Counted from the first letter of the stretch, positions 43,828 to 52,650 are shown. The stretch is DNA of 64,000 nt from Prevotella sp. (GCA_017619375.1 JAFZSL010000017.1:1-64000), one strand, 5' to 3'. Made by a program: numbers and translations. Notes: generated from the letters alone by a model not told the origin.

Positions 43828-46800
43828 CTATCTATTCAGCACGATGTTTACGAGGCAGGTCATGTCGATAACGTTGATTTCGCCGTCGCCGTTGACATCT
43901 GCATTGGAAATATTGATGTTCGTGCAAGGTCTTTCGAGGATGTAATCCACCAAGGTGGTGATGTCGGAGATGTTGATGGTGGCATCGCCGTTGATGTCGC
44001 CTATGAGGCTGGCTAAGGGTAACAACATGGGAGCGTCTGCCAGATTCAGGCTTGTGATGAAGTATGCTTGGAAGGCATCCACGTCGCCGATGTTGGTGAG
44101 CATGAAGGCGGTGCCCTCGTCATTCAGGACATAGGCATCGCTCACCGACTTGTCACAGGTCGTGCCGATGAACTGGTAGTTCTTGCTTTTCATGATGCAG
44201 GCAGGAGTTTTCAACACCCATGCGTCGTCGGCGCCCAACACGAGGTCATGGTCTTTGCAACTGGCGGATGTGCCGAAGAGGAACGGGGTGTTGGGTGTCC
44301 ATTCATCCACGTCGGAGAAGTTCACGTTGACTCCGTCATCGCTGTCGAACATTTTCAACCAATAGCCTTCTTCTGAGGAGGCGTCATGGAGTTGGCTGAG
44401 GGTGCTGCCGTTCGAGGTCACCTCTTGCACGGGGAAAGGCAGGTGGATGGTCTGCCATCCTGTCTGCCCGTCGCAGGCGAGGGTGGGTCTGCGTGTATAG
44501 GCTATATGGGAGGTATGGAAAGTCTTTGGCACATGGTAGTCGTGGCCGTCGGTGAGCGTGATGCTTTCGGCCTTGGTGTCCTTCACCACGTTCCTGCCTT
44601 GCAGGATGTCAGGTACGGAGGCCTTTTTATGAAGGTAATAGAGGGTGTTGGGGTTGTCGTTGGCGGTGATGGTGTAGGAGGACAGGGCGCCCAGTTCCTC
44701 GAAACTCACTGCGGCGGCATCGTCAGGCACGGCCAGGGTGTCGGTGGGCGCTGTTGCCGTGCGTTCGCCATCGGCTTTCCAAGTGACGAATGCCGCTTTC
44801 ACCGTCTTGGCGGGGATGTTGGCGTAAGTCTGGTTGCTGTCGTAGATGGACAGCCTGAATTTCTCGCCCACGCTGATGGGGATTTGGAAGGCTGTGGTGA
44901 CGGTCTGCCCTGCCGGGATGTAAACCGGCAGGGTTTCGGTGAACACCCACCACACGTTTGAACTTTTCGGTTTCATCAGTTTCAGCGACAGCGGACTGTC
45001 GTAGTCGACGGACGTGTTGTTGGTCAGGGTGATGCTGCCGTCGATGAGGCTGCCATACATGTAATTGTCTTCTATGTTCTTGACCTCGGCCGAGACAAAG
45101 TCGAGTACAGGGATGGTGCTCTCGTCGGTAAGGACGAAGGCGTCGTTGGAGTAGATGATGTTGGACGGTCCGCTGCCCAGGGAGAAGGTCACCTTATAGG
45201 TGCCTGCATTCTTTTTCAGATAGAAGTCGATGTAGTCTTCCGCTCCCGGGGGAAGGTAGGGGGTCTCATAGGTGACAAGGCTGTCCTTCCCCGATTTGTT
45301 GTTCATGTAAAAATAGATGGGAGAGTTGAAATCGTTATCGCCGTTGTTCTTCACGAAGACCCTGATGCATTTGGGCGAGGTGCCGGTGTTGTGATTCTGC
45401 ATCACCTGATTCACTGTTATGTCGGCGGCCTCCTTGGTGTGGAGTGTTGCCTGGTCTCCGCTTTTCTCCACTTGCAGGTAGTATCTGCTTGCGTTTTTGC
45501 TGAGACGCCATTCCTCGGTGCCGTTGATCCGGTCGATGCCCTTGATTTCATAGGTGCCGTCGTCGAGGTTCCTGCCGAAAGAGGTGAGATAGAACGTGTT
45601 GGAGGCGTTGGTGTTTGGACCGCTTTGGTAGTTGCTTCTCACCAAACGCGTGTCTATCATCTGCCCGTCTTTGTCGAAAAGGCCGATGCCTACGTCATAG
45701 GATGGTTCCACGCCGATGCGGGAGTATAGGTATTTCACCCTGAAGGGGCTGAGGCCATTGGTGGCATCACAGGTGTCGGTCGCCACATCTATCTCGGTCT
45801 TGCTTTCGTCGATCAGTGTGAAACCAGTGTTGATGATGCCGAAGATGCTGTCGCCGCAGAAAGGCTCCAAAGGTTGCGGACTGATGCCTATGATGGCATA
45901 TTGGCCATTGGAATAGCCGCCGGAGGTCGAACTGCCTCCCGTCCCTTGCGACAACGGGTTGAGGGCTTCCAGCCTGAAATAGCCGTCGCTCAGGCCTCCC
46001 CACCCCCAGTTGATGTGGAACAGCCCTTGTCCATCGAAGCCGTCGCAGACGAAGGCGTGGCTCATGTTGGAGGAGGAGGCGCTGTAGATGACGGGTCGGC
46101 CGGCTGCCAACTCCTCATAGACGAGTGCGAACCATCCGTTGATGTCGTATTTGTCACGCTTCACCATTGTCGCAAGATTGTCATAACCGAAATAGTTGCA
46201 CAATGCATTGGGAATGGAGGCGGTGGCGGCGGTCGCCACCCCCGAGTAGTATTTCATTTGCACGGCATGGCCGCAATACACCATCAGGGTGGAGACAGCC
46301 TTGTTGGAAGGGTTGCTCGTACTGCTGCTTTCGTTATAGGAGTCCAGCATCGACGCCCAGTCGAAGGTGACGGACGGCAGGGCGGAATAGGTGCTATAGG
46401 CAGGGATTTCCGTAGTGCTTGTGCGGGGCCATTTGTAGTAGTACATCACCTGTGCGAGGGCGGTGGCCACGCATCCTGTTACTGATTGCGCGCCGCTGGT
46501 GGTGAAGCATTGATGGTTGTATGGTGACTTCTGGGCCCAATGGCAGGTGAGCAGCGGGGCGACGACCTTTAGGGCGTCGTTGGTGTCCGATGGAGCGTTG
46601 GCGGGTGCGTAGTCTGTTGAAGCAACGTTGGCGCGTGCCCAGGCGATGTCGTTAGCGTAGTCGTCGAGCAACGCTTGCAGGTTCTTCGGGACATCGGTCT
46701 GGTCGAAGCGTCCTTCATCGGAATACCCCAGGATGTCGTAAGCGGCATCGTCGCCCGAGACGATGACGAAACCTTGCCCGTCGCCTTGGTTGAACACGTA

Positions 46801-46998
46801 ATAGCAGGCCTCCTTTGTCGCCTGGTTAGAGGGGGCGCCTTGACGTTCTTGTCGGACCAATGAAAGATTGGGCTTGCTGCCTCTTGCTGAGAGGAATATG
46901 GCGGCTTTCTGCAGGGCTTGTGCAGGGGTGACGGGCGCTCCGGAAGAAGGCATGAGGACCACGGCCACCAGTAGCAGTGTAAGAAAGGCTTTTCTCAT
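43828..46998 (-). CDS. Secreted C10-family cysteine protease with dockerin-like C-terminus
   Basis: A 1056-aa exported protease related to streptopain and Prevotella interpain. The start at 46998 (MRKAFLTLLLVAVVLMPSSGA) is chosen because the promoter at 47048-47079 rules out the longer frame. A Spi-like propeptide covers about 22-140. In the catalytic domain the nucleophile is Cys176 (SVTGCVATA) and the histidine His314 (NMSHAFVCDGF), followed by HINWGWGG. A long run of beta-sandwich modules (about 400-980) precedes two dockerin-like repeats (GDINGDATINISDITTLVDY and NGDGEINVIDMTCLVNIVL). It probably acts outside the cell on host or dietary proteins. Confidence 0.9.
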   Translation of the reverse strand: MRKAFLTLLLVAVVLMPSSGAPVTPAQALQKAAIFLSARGSKPNLSLVRQERQGAPSNQATKEACYYVFNQGDGQGFVIVSGDDAAYDILGYSDEGRFDQTDVPKNLQALLDDYANDIAWARANVASTDYAPANAPSDTNDALKVVAPLLTCHWAQKSPYNHQCFTTSGAQSVTGCVATALAQVMYYYKWPRTSTTEIPAYSTYSALPSVTFDWASMLDSYNESSSTSNPSNKAVSTLMVYCGHAVQMKYYSGVATAATASIPNALCNYFGYDNLATMVKRDKYDINGWFALVYEELAAGRPVIYSASSSNMSHAFVCDGFDGQGLFHINWGWGGLSDGYFRLEALNPLSQGTGGSSTSGGYSNGQYAIIGISPQPLEPFCGDSIFGIINTGFTLIDESKTEIDVATDTCDATNGLSPFRVKYLYSRIGVEPSYDVGIGLFDKDGQMIDTRLVRSNYQSGPNTNASNTFYLTSFGRNLDDGTYEIKGIDRINGTEEWRLSKNASRYYLQVEKSGDQATLHTKEAADITVNQVMQNHNTGTSPKCIRVFVKNNGDNDFNSPIYFYMNNKSGKDSLVTYETPYLPPGAEDYIDFYLKKNAGTYKVTFSLGSGPSNIIYSNDAFVLTDESTIPVLDFVSAEVKNIEDNYMYGSLIDGSITLTNNTSVDYDSPLSLKLMKPKSSNVWWVFTETLPVYIPAGQTVTTAFQIPISVGEKFRLSIYDSNQTYANIPAKTVKAAFVTWKADGERTATAPTDTLAVPDDAAAVSFEELGALSSYTITANDNPNTLYYLHKKASVPDILQGRNVVKDTKAESITLTDGHDYHVPKTFHTSHIAYTRRPTLACDGQTGWQTIHLPFPVQEVTSNGSTLSQLHDASSEEGYWLKMFDSDDGVNVNFSDVDEWTPNTPFLFGTSASCKDHDLVLGADDAWVLKTPACIMKSKNYQFIGTTCDKSVSDAYVLNDEGTAFMLTNIGDVDAFQAYFITSLNLADAPMLLPLASLIGDINGDATINISDITTLVDYILERPCTNINISNADVNGDGEINVIDMTCLVNIVLNR

Positions 46999-47047
46999 AA
47001 AGGTAGGAAGGTAAGATGGTAAGAAGGTAAGTAAGATGTTTCGCTTG

Positions 47048-47079
47048 CAAAAATAGGAAATTTGTTTGACATCGGCAAA
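47048..47079 (-). promoter_or_regulatory. Promoter of the C10 protease gene
   Basis: On the minus strand TTTG (47079-47076) and TATTTTTG (47055-47048) are 20 bases apart. The leader is about 43 bases and contains AGGTAAGA-type repeats just before the start. Confidence 0.75.
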
Positions 47080-47283
47080 TGTTTGACTCCTTTTTCTCTT
47101 GATGTTTAAGAACATCAAGTCCCTGGATGTTGTCGATGACTTTGAGCAAAGCGCCAACTTCTCCATTTTTCATACCACTTGCCCGTGTCCAAGGCACTCA
47201 AGGTCGTTGTGGCAATTTTTTACTAAAAATGCTGTTTTTTGAATATTTTTGTTTGAAAATGCCGTTGTTTTGAAAAAGTTGTT

Positions 47284-47291
47284 TATTTTTG
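47284..47291 (+). promoter_or_regulatory. Promoter -7 box of the glycine-lipid operon
   Basis: TATTTTTG on the plus strand, 25 bases before the chosen ATG at 47316. It shows that translation does not begin at the TTG at 47289. A GTTG at 47264-47267 may serve as -33. Confidence 0.6.
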
Positions 47292-47315
47292 CATTTCAAT
47301 AGTAAAACAAATGTC

Positions 47316-48143
47316 ATGGCAGAGGTAATGGAGCAAACCATCAACATCGAGAAGGTCCTTCAGGAAAAAATGGGGTCCAAGGCGAAATTCGTGCCCTCTT
47401 TCGCAGTCAGTTGGCTCAAGCGCATCGTGCATCAGGACGAGGTGAACAGGTTCTTGTGGGAAAGCCGCGACAAGACTGGTGTGGAGTGGTTGGAGGAATG
47501 CGTCAGATACCTGGATATGACACTCCAGATAGAAGGTGCGGAGAACCTGCCTTCAAAGGATGATGGGCGACTATACACCTTCGTAAGCAACCACCCCCTC
47601 GGTGGCGAGGATGGCGTGGCTCTCGGAGCGGTCATCGGCCGTCATTACGACGGGAAATTCAAATACCTGGTCAACGACCTGCTGATGAACCTTCCCGGAC
47701 TGGCGCCATTGTGCATCCCCATCAACAAGACCGGAAACCAAAGCCGCAACTTCCCTGCCATGGTGAACGCGGGCTTCAACAGCGACTACCACATGCTCAT
47801 GTTCCCTGCTGGACTGTGCTCAAGGAAAACCAACGGGCAAATCAGGGACCTCCCGTGGAAGAAGACTTTCATTTCCAAAAGCGTGCAAACGCAAAGGGAT
47901 GTCGTGCCCATTCATTTTGGCGGGTCCAATTCTGAAAAATTCTACCGCATCGCCAACCTGTGCAAAACCCTTGGCTTGAAGGTCAACCTGGCCATGCTCT
48001 TCCTTGTGGACGAGATGTACAAGAATGTGCACAAGACCTTCAGGGTGGCCATAGGAAAACCCATACCATGGCAGACTTTCGACAAGTCGCGCACGCCGGC
48101 GGAATGGGCGCAATTTGTGCAAGACAAGGTCTATGAACTCTGA
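47316..48143 (+). CDS. glsA: PlsC-like acyltransferase, probable glycine-lipid O-acyltransferase
   Basis: A 275-aa acyltransferase related to 1-acylglycerol-3-phosphate acyltransferases. The catalytic H-x4-D type block is SNHPLGGEDGVALGAVIG (about 88-105), with a substrate block MLMFPAGLCSRK (about 158-169). The start at 47316 (MAEVMEQ) follows the promoter at 47284-47291. The next gene is a GNAT-like N-acyltransferase. This pair matches GlsA/GlsB, which in Bacteroides make glycine lipids: GlsB N-acylates glycine and GlsA adds the second acyl chain to the hydroxyl. Assignment to glycine rather than ornithine lipids follows the phylum and is inferred. Confidence 0.8.
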   Translation: MAEVMEQTINIEKVLQEKMGSKAKFVPSFAVSWLKRIVHQDEVNRFLWESRDKTGVEWLEECVRYLDMTLQIEGAENLPSKDDGRLYTFVSNHPLGGEDGVALGAVIGRHYDGKFKYLVNDLLMNLPGLAPLCIPINKTGNQSRNFPAMVNAGFNSDYHMLMFPAGLCSRKTNGQIRDLPWKKTFISKSVQTQRDVVPIHFGGSNSEKFYRIANLCKTLGLKVNLAMLFLVDEMYKNVHKTFRVAIGKPIPWQTFDKSRTPAEWAQFVQDKVYEL

Positions 48144-48167
48144 TACTACCCTATAGATAACTAACCC

Positions 48168-49175
48168 ATGGAACAGATCATCCCCCCTGTAGACAAAGAA
48201 TTGATCAAGAGTGAGTTGACTCCTGAAAAAAGGTTGAGAATGACCAACAAGAGTAACAACCAAATCTATGTTGTCGACTGCCATGACTCACCCAACGTAT
48301 TGAGAGAAATAGGACGTCAACGTGAGGAAGTCTTCCGTGCTGCAGGTGGCGGAACGGGAAAGGCACTTGACCTTGACGAGTTCGACGTCATGGACAATTG
48401 CTACAAGCAACTCCTCGTCTGGAATCCAGAAGAAGAGGAAATCATCGGCGGATACAGGTACAAACTTGGAACGGAGGTGGACTTCGACAGCAATGGCCAA
48501 CCCATTCTTGCCACCAGCCACATGTTTCATTTCTCCGACAAATTCATTAAGGAATACCTGCCACAGACCGTGGAACTGGCACGCTCATACGTCACCCTGC
48601 CTTACCAGAGCAGCAAGATGGGGGCGAAGAGCCTCTTCGCGCTCGACAACCTGTGGGACGGACTGGGGGCGCTCACCGTCATCATGCCCAATGTGAAGTA
48701 TTTCTTCGGCAAGATGACCATGTATCCCTCTTACAACAGGTTGGGGCGTGACATGATCCTCTTCTTCCTCAACAAGCATTTCGGCGACAAGGAAAAACTC
48801 ATCACGCCAATGACCCCGCTGAAGATAGAGAACGACCAGGAAATGCTCGCTTCCATCTTGTGCAAGGATGACTTGAGAGAAGACTACCGCATCCTTAACA
48901 CGGAAATCAGGAAGTTGGGCATCAACATCCCGCCATTGGTCAATGCCTATATGGGACTCAGCCCGACCATGAGGATGTTCGGAACGGCCATCAACGATGG
49001 CTTTGGCGACGTGGAGGAAACCAGCATTCTCATCGCTGTCGACGAAATCTTGGAGCAGAAGCGCATACGACACATCGACTCCTTCATCAGGGAGCACCCG
49101 GAAGTGTTGCAGTTCACCTCCGGTGGCGACTTGGGGAGAATCCTCTCAAATCGTTTCAGCCAGGCACAGAATTGA
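48168..49175 (+). CDS. glsB: GNAT-like N-acyltransferase, probable glycine-lipid GlsB
   Basis: A 335-aa protein of the hemolysin/OlsB-like acetyltransferase family (Acetyltransf_5). Motifs are REIGRQREEVFRAAGGGTGK, then DEFDVMDNCYKQLLVWNPEE and IIGGYRYKLG (about 47-105), with ELARSYVTLPYQSSKMG. Such enzymes use 3-hydroxyacyl-ACP to N-acylate an amino acid. In Bacteroides GlsB makes commendamide (N-acyl-3-hydroxypalmitoyl-glycine), a ligand of a human G-protein-coupled receptor. It lies 24 bases after glsA and surely shares its transcript. It ends at a strong terminator. Confidence 0.82.
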   Translation: MEQIIPPVDKELIKSELTPEKRLRMTNKSNNQIYVVDCHDSPNVLREIGRQREEVFRAAGGGTGKALDLDEFDVMDNCYKQLLVWNPEEEEIIGGYRYKLGTEVDFDSNGQPILATSHMFHFSDKFIKEYLPQTVELARSYVTLPYQSSKMGAKSLFALDNLWDGLGALTVIMPNVKYFFGKMTMYPSYNRLGRDMILFFLNKHFGDKEKLITPMTPLKIENDQEMLASILCKDDLREDYRILNTEIRKLGINIPPLVNAYMGLSPTMRMFGTAINDGFGDVEETSILIAVDEILEQKRIRHIDSFIREHPEVLQFTSGGDLGRILSNRFSQAQN

Positions 49176-49198
49176 TAGGGGAGTCTTTAGAAAGTTAT

Positions 49199-49241
49199 AG
49201 GAGGTTTTAGGAATTTCCAAATGTCCTAAAACCTCCTTTTT
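49199..49241. terminator. Terminator after glsB
   Basis: Arms 49199-49212 and 49224-49237 form a 14-bp perfect stem (AGGAGGTTTTAGGA and complement) followed by TTTTT. It lies between convergent genes and is built from the CCTCCTAAAA word family, showing that these words can act as terminators. Confidence 0.8.
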
Positions 49242-49279
49242 ATTTCCTAAAACCTCCTGTTGTCTCTTAGGAGAAAATC

Positions 49280-49780
49280 TTACAGAAACTTGCAGAAAAG
49301 CCAAGTGCCGATCACTTGCAACAGCAGGCCGGGCCATCCTATGGTGAAGTCCTGGATGGTGGCATCGATGCCGCCAGTCAGAGCCAGTTCGCCCAGTCCG
49401 CCAAGCACCTCCGCTGCCAGCACCACGCCGACAATCAGTGGGAGTGTCGCTTTCTTGAAATGCTGGGCGGCGAGTCCGGCGACGAGGGCCAGCACCACAA
49501 GTTTGAGCGTCATCACCTGAAGCACGCCCCAGGCGGGTTGGCCGGATAAGGTGTGGTTGAGCAAAGGAGACGCCACGGCTGCCAGCAAACCGACTTTCCA
49601 ACCGAACTTGTAGGCTCCGGCAAGAATCACCAGCGAAAGCGGGGCGAAGATGATGCCTCCTTGGGGGATAAGGTGAAACACATGAGGCAGGACGATATTG
49701 CAGGCCACGAACACTGCCGCCCAGACATAGGTCTTTGCCTCGTCATAATTCAAGGTGTAGAGTCTTGCTTTGGATTCCAT
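49280..49780 (-). CDS. Small integral membrane protein, possibly ECF-transporter S-component-like
   Basis: A 166-aa protein with about five to six hydrophobic helices (AAVFVACNIVLPHVF, IIFAPLSLVILAGAY, VGLLAAVASPLLNHTL, LKLVVLALVAGLAAQ, LIVGVVLAAEVLGGLG, GLLLQVIGTWLFCKFL). Size and helix count resemble substrate-binding S components of ECF vitamin transporters, and the N-terminal AAVFVACNIVLP is suggestive, but no family motif is certain. The start at 49780 is preferred; an in-frame ATG at 49840 lies inside a 7-bp hairpin (49835-49852) in the leader. No ECF ATPase genes are nearby. Confidence 0.6.
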   Translation of the reverse strand: MESKARLYTLNYDEAKTYVWAAVFVACNIVLPHVFHLIPQGGIIFAPLSLVILAGAYKFGWKVGLLAAVASPLLNHTLSGQPAWGVLQVMTLKLVVLALVAGLAAQHFKKATLPLIVGVVLAAEVLGGLGELALTGGIDATIQDFTIGWPGLLLQVIGTWLFCKFL

Positions 49781-49834
49781 ATCGTAGGAGTTTTGATGAT
49801 TATTCTTGGTCTTGCTATAATTGCCGGATGTCTT

Positions 49835-49872
49835 GGACATTGCAAAATGTCCTAAATGCATCTGCAAAGATA
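49835..49872 (-). promoter_or_regulatory. Promoter and leader hairpin of the small membrane protein gene
   Basis: TATCTTTG on the minus strand at 49872-49865 is the -7 box. The early leader folds GGACATT/AATGTCC around a GCAA tetraloop (49835-49852) and contains an alternative ATG at 49840. The hairpin could modulate which start is used. Confidence 0.45.
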
Positions 49873-49952
49873 TGTTTTTTTTTGAAAAAATGCAACAGAT
49901 GATGCCGTTTTTTGGAACAATCATCATTTTTTGTATTCAGGGATGATGAAAA

Positions 49953-49986
49953 GTCTGACTAGTCTGATGCATCAGACTAGTCAGAC
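49953..49986. terminator. 34-bp perfect palindrome
   Basis: GTCTGACTAGTCTGATG (49953-49969) is followed directly by its exact complement, giving a 17-bp stem without spacer. On the minus strand it is followed by TTTTCATC, so it may terminate the operon of the ECF sigma factor. Internally it repeats CTGACTAGTCTGA-like words. Confidence 0.7.
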
Positions 49987-50030
49987 CAAATCTCCAATCT
50001 CCAATCTCAAACCTCAAATCTCAAACCTTC
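49987..50030. repeat. CAATCTC/CAAACCTC spacer tract
   Basis: Six heptamers of the CAATCTC family directly after the palindrome, running to the end of the neighbouring gene. It is a short relative of the array at 42964-43130. Confidence 0.6.
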
Positions 50031-50610
50031 ACTCTTCAATCTTTTTCAATTCCTCTATCTGCTCAATCATTTCCTTGTATTGCCGTTGCGTCTTGAAGTG
50101 TATGAAGAGTCCGATGGCGGTTCCGATGGCGGCTCCGGTAAACTCACCTACGAACATGCCATTTGCGACTTCATTCCCTTGACAATATAATTCATAGGTC
50201 AACCAGCCCAGCCAGATGAGGCAAAGTGGGATTCCGATGAGCAACCAGTTGGCATCCAACTTCTTGGCACGTGCCAGGTGGCTCTGACTTTCCATCAGGT
50301 CTTTTTCGAAGAGGTTCGTTCCCTTCAGGTTCTGGCTGTTGTATAATGACACGCCCATGCAAATCAGCATGAAGATGCTCGTCCCGATCCAGAATGCCAT
50401 GGAGCAATGGTTGAGTTTGACGAATACCCAGTAACTAAAGGGTATGATAAGGATGCATAGCAAGGTGGTGATGTAGTAATGAGTGAGGATGCTGGAGGCG
50501 TTTTTCTTTATCGTTTGCCGGATGATGCTTTCGTTGATGATTTCCTGCTTCTCGAGTTTCTTTTTCAAGATGGCCATTTGCTGGCGCATTTCTTCAAATG
50601 TGGTATCCAT
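50029..50610 (-). CDS. Four-helix membrane protein downstream of an ECF sigma factor
   Basis: A 193-aa protein with an N-terminal coiled coil (MRQQMAILKKKLEKQEII, about 8-25), four hydrophobic helices (about 42-65, 73-92, 121-141 and 150-168) and a C-terminal charged coiled coil (RQYKEMIEQIEELKKIEE). No family is recognised. It begins 14 bases after the sigma-factor stop, the place where an anti-sigma factor is normally encoded, but it lacks a zinc-binding anti-sigma domain or a FecR-type domain. It may be a non-canonical membrane partner of the sigma factor; that is inference from position. Confidence 0.6.
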   Translation of the reverse strand: MDTTFEEMRQQMAILKKKLEKQEIINESIIRQTIKKNASSILTHYYITTLLCILIIPFSYWVFVKLNHCSMAFWIGTSIFMLICMGVSLYNSQNLKGTNLFEKDLMESQSHLARAKKLDANWLLIGIPLCLIWLGWLTYELYCQGNEVANGMFVGEFTGAAIGTAIGLFIHFKTQRQYKEMIEQIEELKKIEE

Positions 50611-50623
50611 GTTGCTTGTAGTT

Positions 50624-51103
50624 TTAATCGTTTGACATTTTCTTTAGTTGTTCCTTGATGCGATACAGTCTGACACTGACATTCGTCTCAGAGATGCCGA
50701 CAATTTGTCCGATTTCTTCGTAACTGAGGTTCTCGAGCCAGAGCAGGACAATCGCACGGTCGAAGGGTTTGAGTTTGGAGATGCGCTTGTGGAGCATGTC
50801 TACTTGACGCGTGTCCTTGTCTTGGTCTTCGAAGAGGTTGATGTCCATCGTCAGGCGTACGGTGGCGGCGCGGCGCTTCTTCCTCTCCTGCGAGATGCAG
50901 GTATTGAGGGCGATGCGGTAAATCCACGTCTTGATGTCGCTGCGATGCTCAAAGGAGGAGAACCCTTTCCATAGGTTGACCAATGTTTCTTGGAAGAGGT
51001 CGTTCACCTCGTCGGCGTCTTGGGAGAACATGTAGCACACCGTGTAGATGGTGTCCTTGTGTTCGGAAACGGTTTGCGCAAACTGTTTTTCTGTCGTTGT
51101 CAT
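50624..51103 (-). CDS. ECF-family RNA polymerase sigma factor
   Basis: A 159-aa sigma-70-family regulator with only regions 2 and 4. Region 2 contains DADEVNDLFQETLVNLWKGF and SDIKTWIYRIALNTCISQ (about 27-70). Region 4 contains FDRAIVLLWLENLSYEEIGQ and VGISETNVSVRLYRIKEQL (about 112-152). It lies upstream of a membrane protein gene transcribed with it. Upstream at 51139-51146 the minus strand has TGCCTTTG, a one-base deviation from the -7 consensus. Confidence 0.92.
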   Translation of the reverse strand: MTTTEKQFAQTVSEHKDTIYTVCYMFSQDADEVNDLFQETLVNLWKGFSSFEHRSDIKTWIYRIALNTCISQERKKRRAATVRLTMDINLFEDQDKDTRQVDMLHKRISKLKPFDRAIVLLWLENLSYEEIGQIVGISETNVSVRLYRIKEQLKKMSND

Positions 51104-51252
51104 TGTCGTCTTGTTATTCGTTTTTTACCCATTAGACGCAAAGGCATGAATAAAACTACAAAAAAAATGAAAAAAATTTCCAGGGATTATAGTGGCTATA
51201 GGAAAACAAGTGGCTCCTAAGAATACAAGTGCTCATAGGATTCATAGGGCTC

Positions 51253-52590
51253 CTATACTATCGGCAGTGAGATGCCGTTGATTTTCTGGTAGATGTCGAG
51301 GGCGTAGACATCGGTCATCCCGCTGATGTAGTCCACCACGGCCATCAGGCGTGTCTCCAGGTCGTCGGCGACGATGTCATATTGGCTGCTCACGCGGTTG
51401 ATGAGTTGCTGGGAGTAGTAGCGGTCGGGATTCACCACGGCTTCCACCATCTTCTCCATCAAAGTCTCGATGATTTTATAACCGGATAGTTCCACGTCGA
51501 GCACCGGCTTGCTGTTGTAAATCCTGGCCCGCGAGACTTTCTCGCAATGCTTGTAGGCGGAGCGGGTGCGCTCGCTCACATGGTCGATGAGGCTTCCCTC
51601 GAACTCCCCTTGGAGGATTTCTGTCTCGTGTTCCACGAAAGCCTTCGCACATTCGTATTCCAACAGTCCTATGACAGACGCACGCATGTAAACCACTTGT
51701 TCGTTGCGGTCGGTGATGCCCTCGTCGATGATGCGGCGGCGCATCTTCGACTGCCGTTCTTCGGTGAAGAAGCCAAGGAGGAGGTCGGAGGTCTCCTCGA
51801 AAGACAGGATTTTCAACTTGTGCGCATCCTCGATGTCCATGATTTCATAACAGATGTCATCGGCGGCCTCCACGAGGTAAACCAACGGGTGTCGAGAGAA
51901 GCGCATGCCAGCGTTGGTGCTCTCCAATTGTCTGATGCCCAAATCTTTGGCTATCTTGACATAGATGGGCTCCTCGCTGAGGAAAAAGCCGAACTTCCCT
52001 TTCTTTCCCGCCATGGTCGACGAATGAGGGTATTTCACGATGGAGGCGAGGGTGGAGTAGGTGAGGACGAAACCGCCATCGCGGCGACCTTTAAAACGGT
52101 GGGTCAGCAGGCGGAAGGCATTGGCGTTGCCCTCGAAATGTGTGATGTCGCTCCAGAACGCCTCGCTCACCTTTTCGCGTAGATGACGACCCGGACCCTC
52201 GGTGAAGAAGGTCTGGATGGCTCGTTCGCCGGAATGTCCGAAAGGCGGGTTGCCCATGTCGTGGGCAAGGCAGGCGGTGGAGACGATGGTGCCGATTTCC
52301 TCGAACAAGGTGCCACGTAGTTCCGGGTGGATGGAGGTGAGTTGTCGGGCGACATCGTTGCCCAGCGACATCCCCACACTCGACACCTCAAGGCTGTGTG
52401 TCAAGCGGTTGTGCACGAAAACGCTGCCTGGCAGCGGGAACACCTGTGTCTTGTTCTGAAGACGACGGAAGGGAGCGGAGAAAATCAGGCGGTCGCTGTC
52501 GCGCTTGAACTCCGAGCGGTCGTCGTGGCGCTCGATGTGCCGGTTTTCCTGACCCAGGCGCTTGTTGGATATCAGTTGGTTCCAGTTCAT
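51253..52590 (-). CDS. dgt: dGTPase-like deoxynucleoside triphosphohydrolase (HD domain)
   Basis: A 445-aa HD-domain enzyme that splits dNTPs to nucleoside and triphosphate. The metal ligands are visible in RLTHSLEVSSVG (His), CLAHDMGNPPFGHSGE (HD) and EAADDICYEIMDIED (distal Asp). The N-terminus GQENRHIERHDDRSEFKRD and the core RLQNKTQVFP are typical of Dgt. Such enzymes control dNTP pools and can restrict phage. It is flanked by spacer tracts and appears monocistronic. Confidence 0.92.
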   Translation of the reverse strand: MNWNQLISNKRLGQENRHIERHDDRSEFKRDSDRLIFSAPFRRLQNKTQVFPLPGSVFVHNRLTHSLEVSSVGMSLGNDVARQLTSIHPELRGTLFEEIGTIVSTACLAHDMGNPPFGHSGERAIQTFFTEGPGRHLREKVSEAFWSDITHFEGNANAFRLLTHRFKGRRDGGFVLTYSTLASIVKYPHSSTMAGKKGKFGFFLSEEPIYVKIAKDLGIRQLESTNAGMRFSRHPLVYLVEAADDICYEIMDIEDAHKLKILSFEETSDLLLGFFTEERQSKMRRRIIDEGITDRNEQVVYMRASVIGLLEYECAKAFVEHETEILQGEFEGSLIDHVSERTRSAYKHCEKVSRARIYNSKPVLDVELSGYKIIETLMEKMVEAVVNPDRYYSQQLINRVSSQYDIVADDLETRLMAVVDYISGMTDVYALDIYQKINGISLPIV

Positions 52591-52650
52591 ATTATGATAG
52601 GTTGATGGTCAAAGTGGATGACCATGTGTATGAAACGACAAGTCAAATGA

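Noticed and set aside
46999-47166. Longer N-terminus for the C10 protease
   Set aside because: It would run through a consensus promoter (47048-47079), and the signal peptide begins only at 46998.
51070-51090. TTTGCGCAAA palindrome resembling the LacI operator
   Set aside because: It lies inside the ECF sigma coding sequence, lacks the central CG arrangement of the operator and is likely chance.
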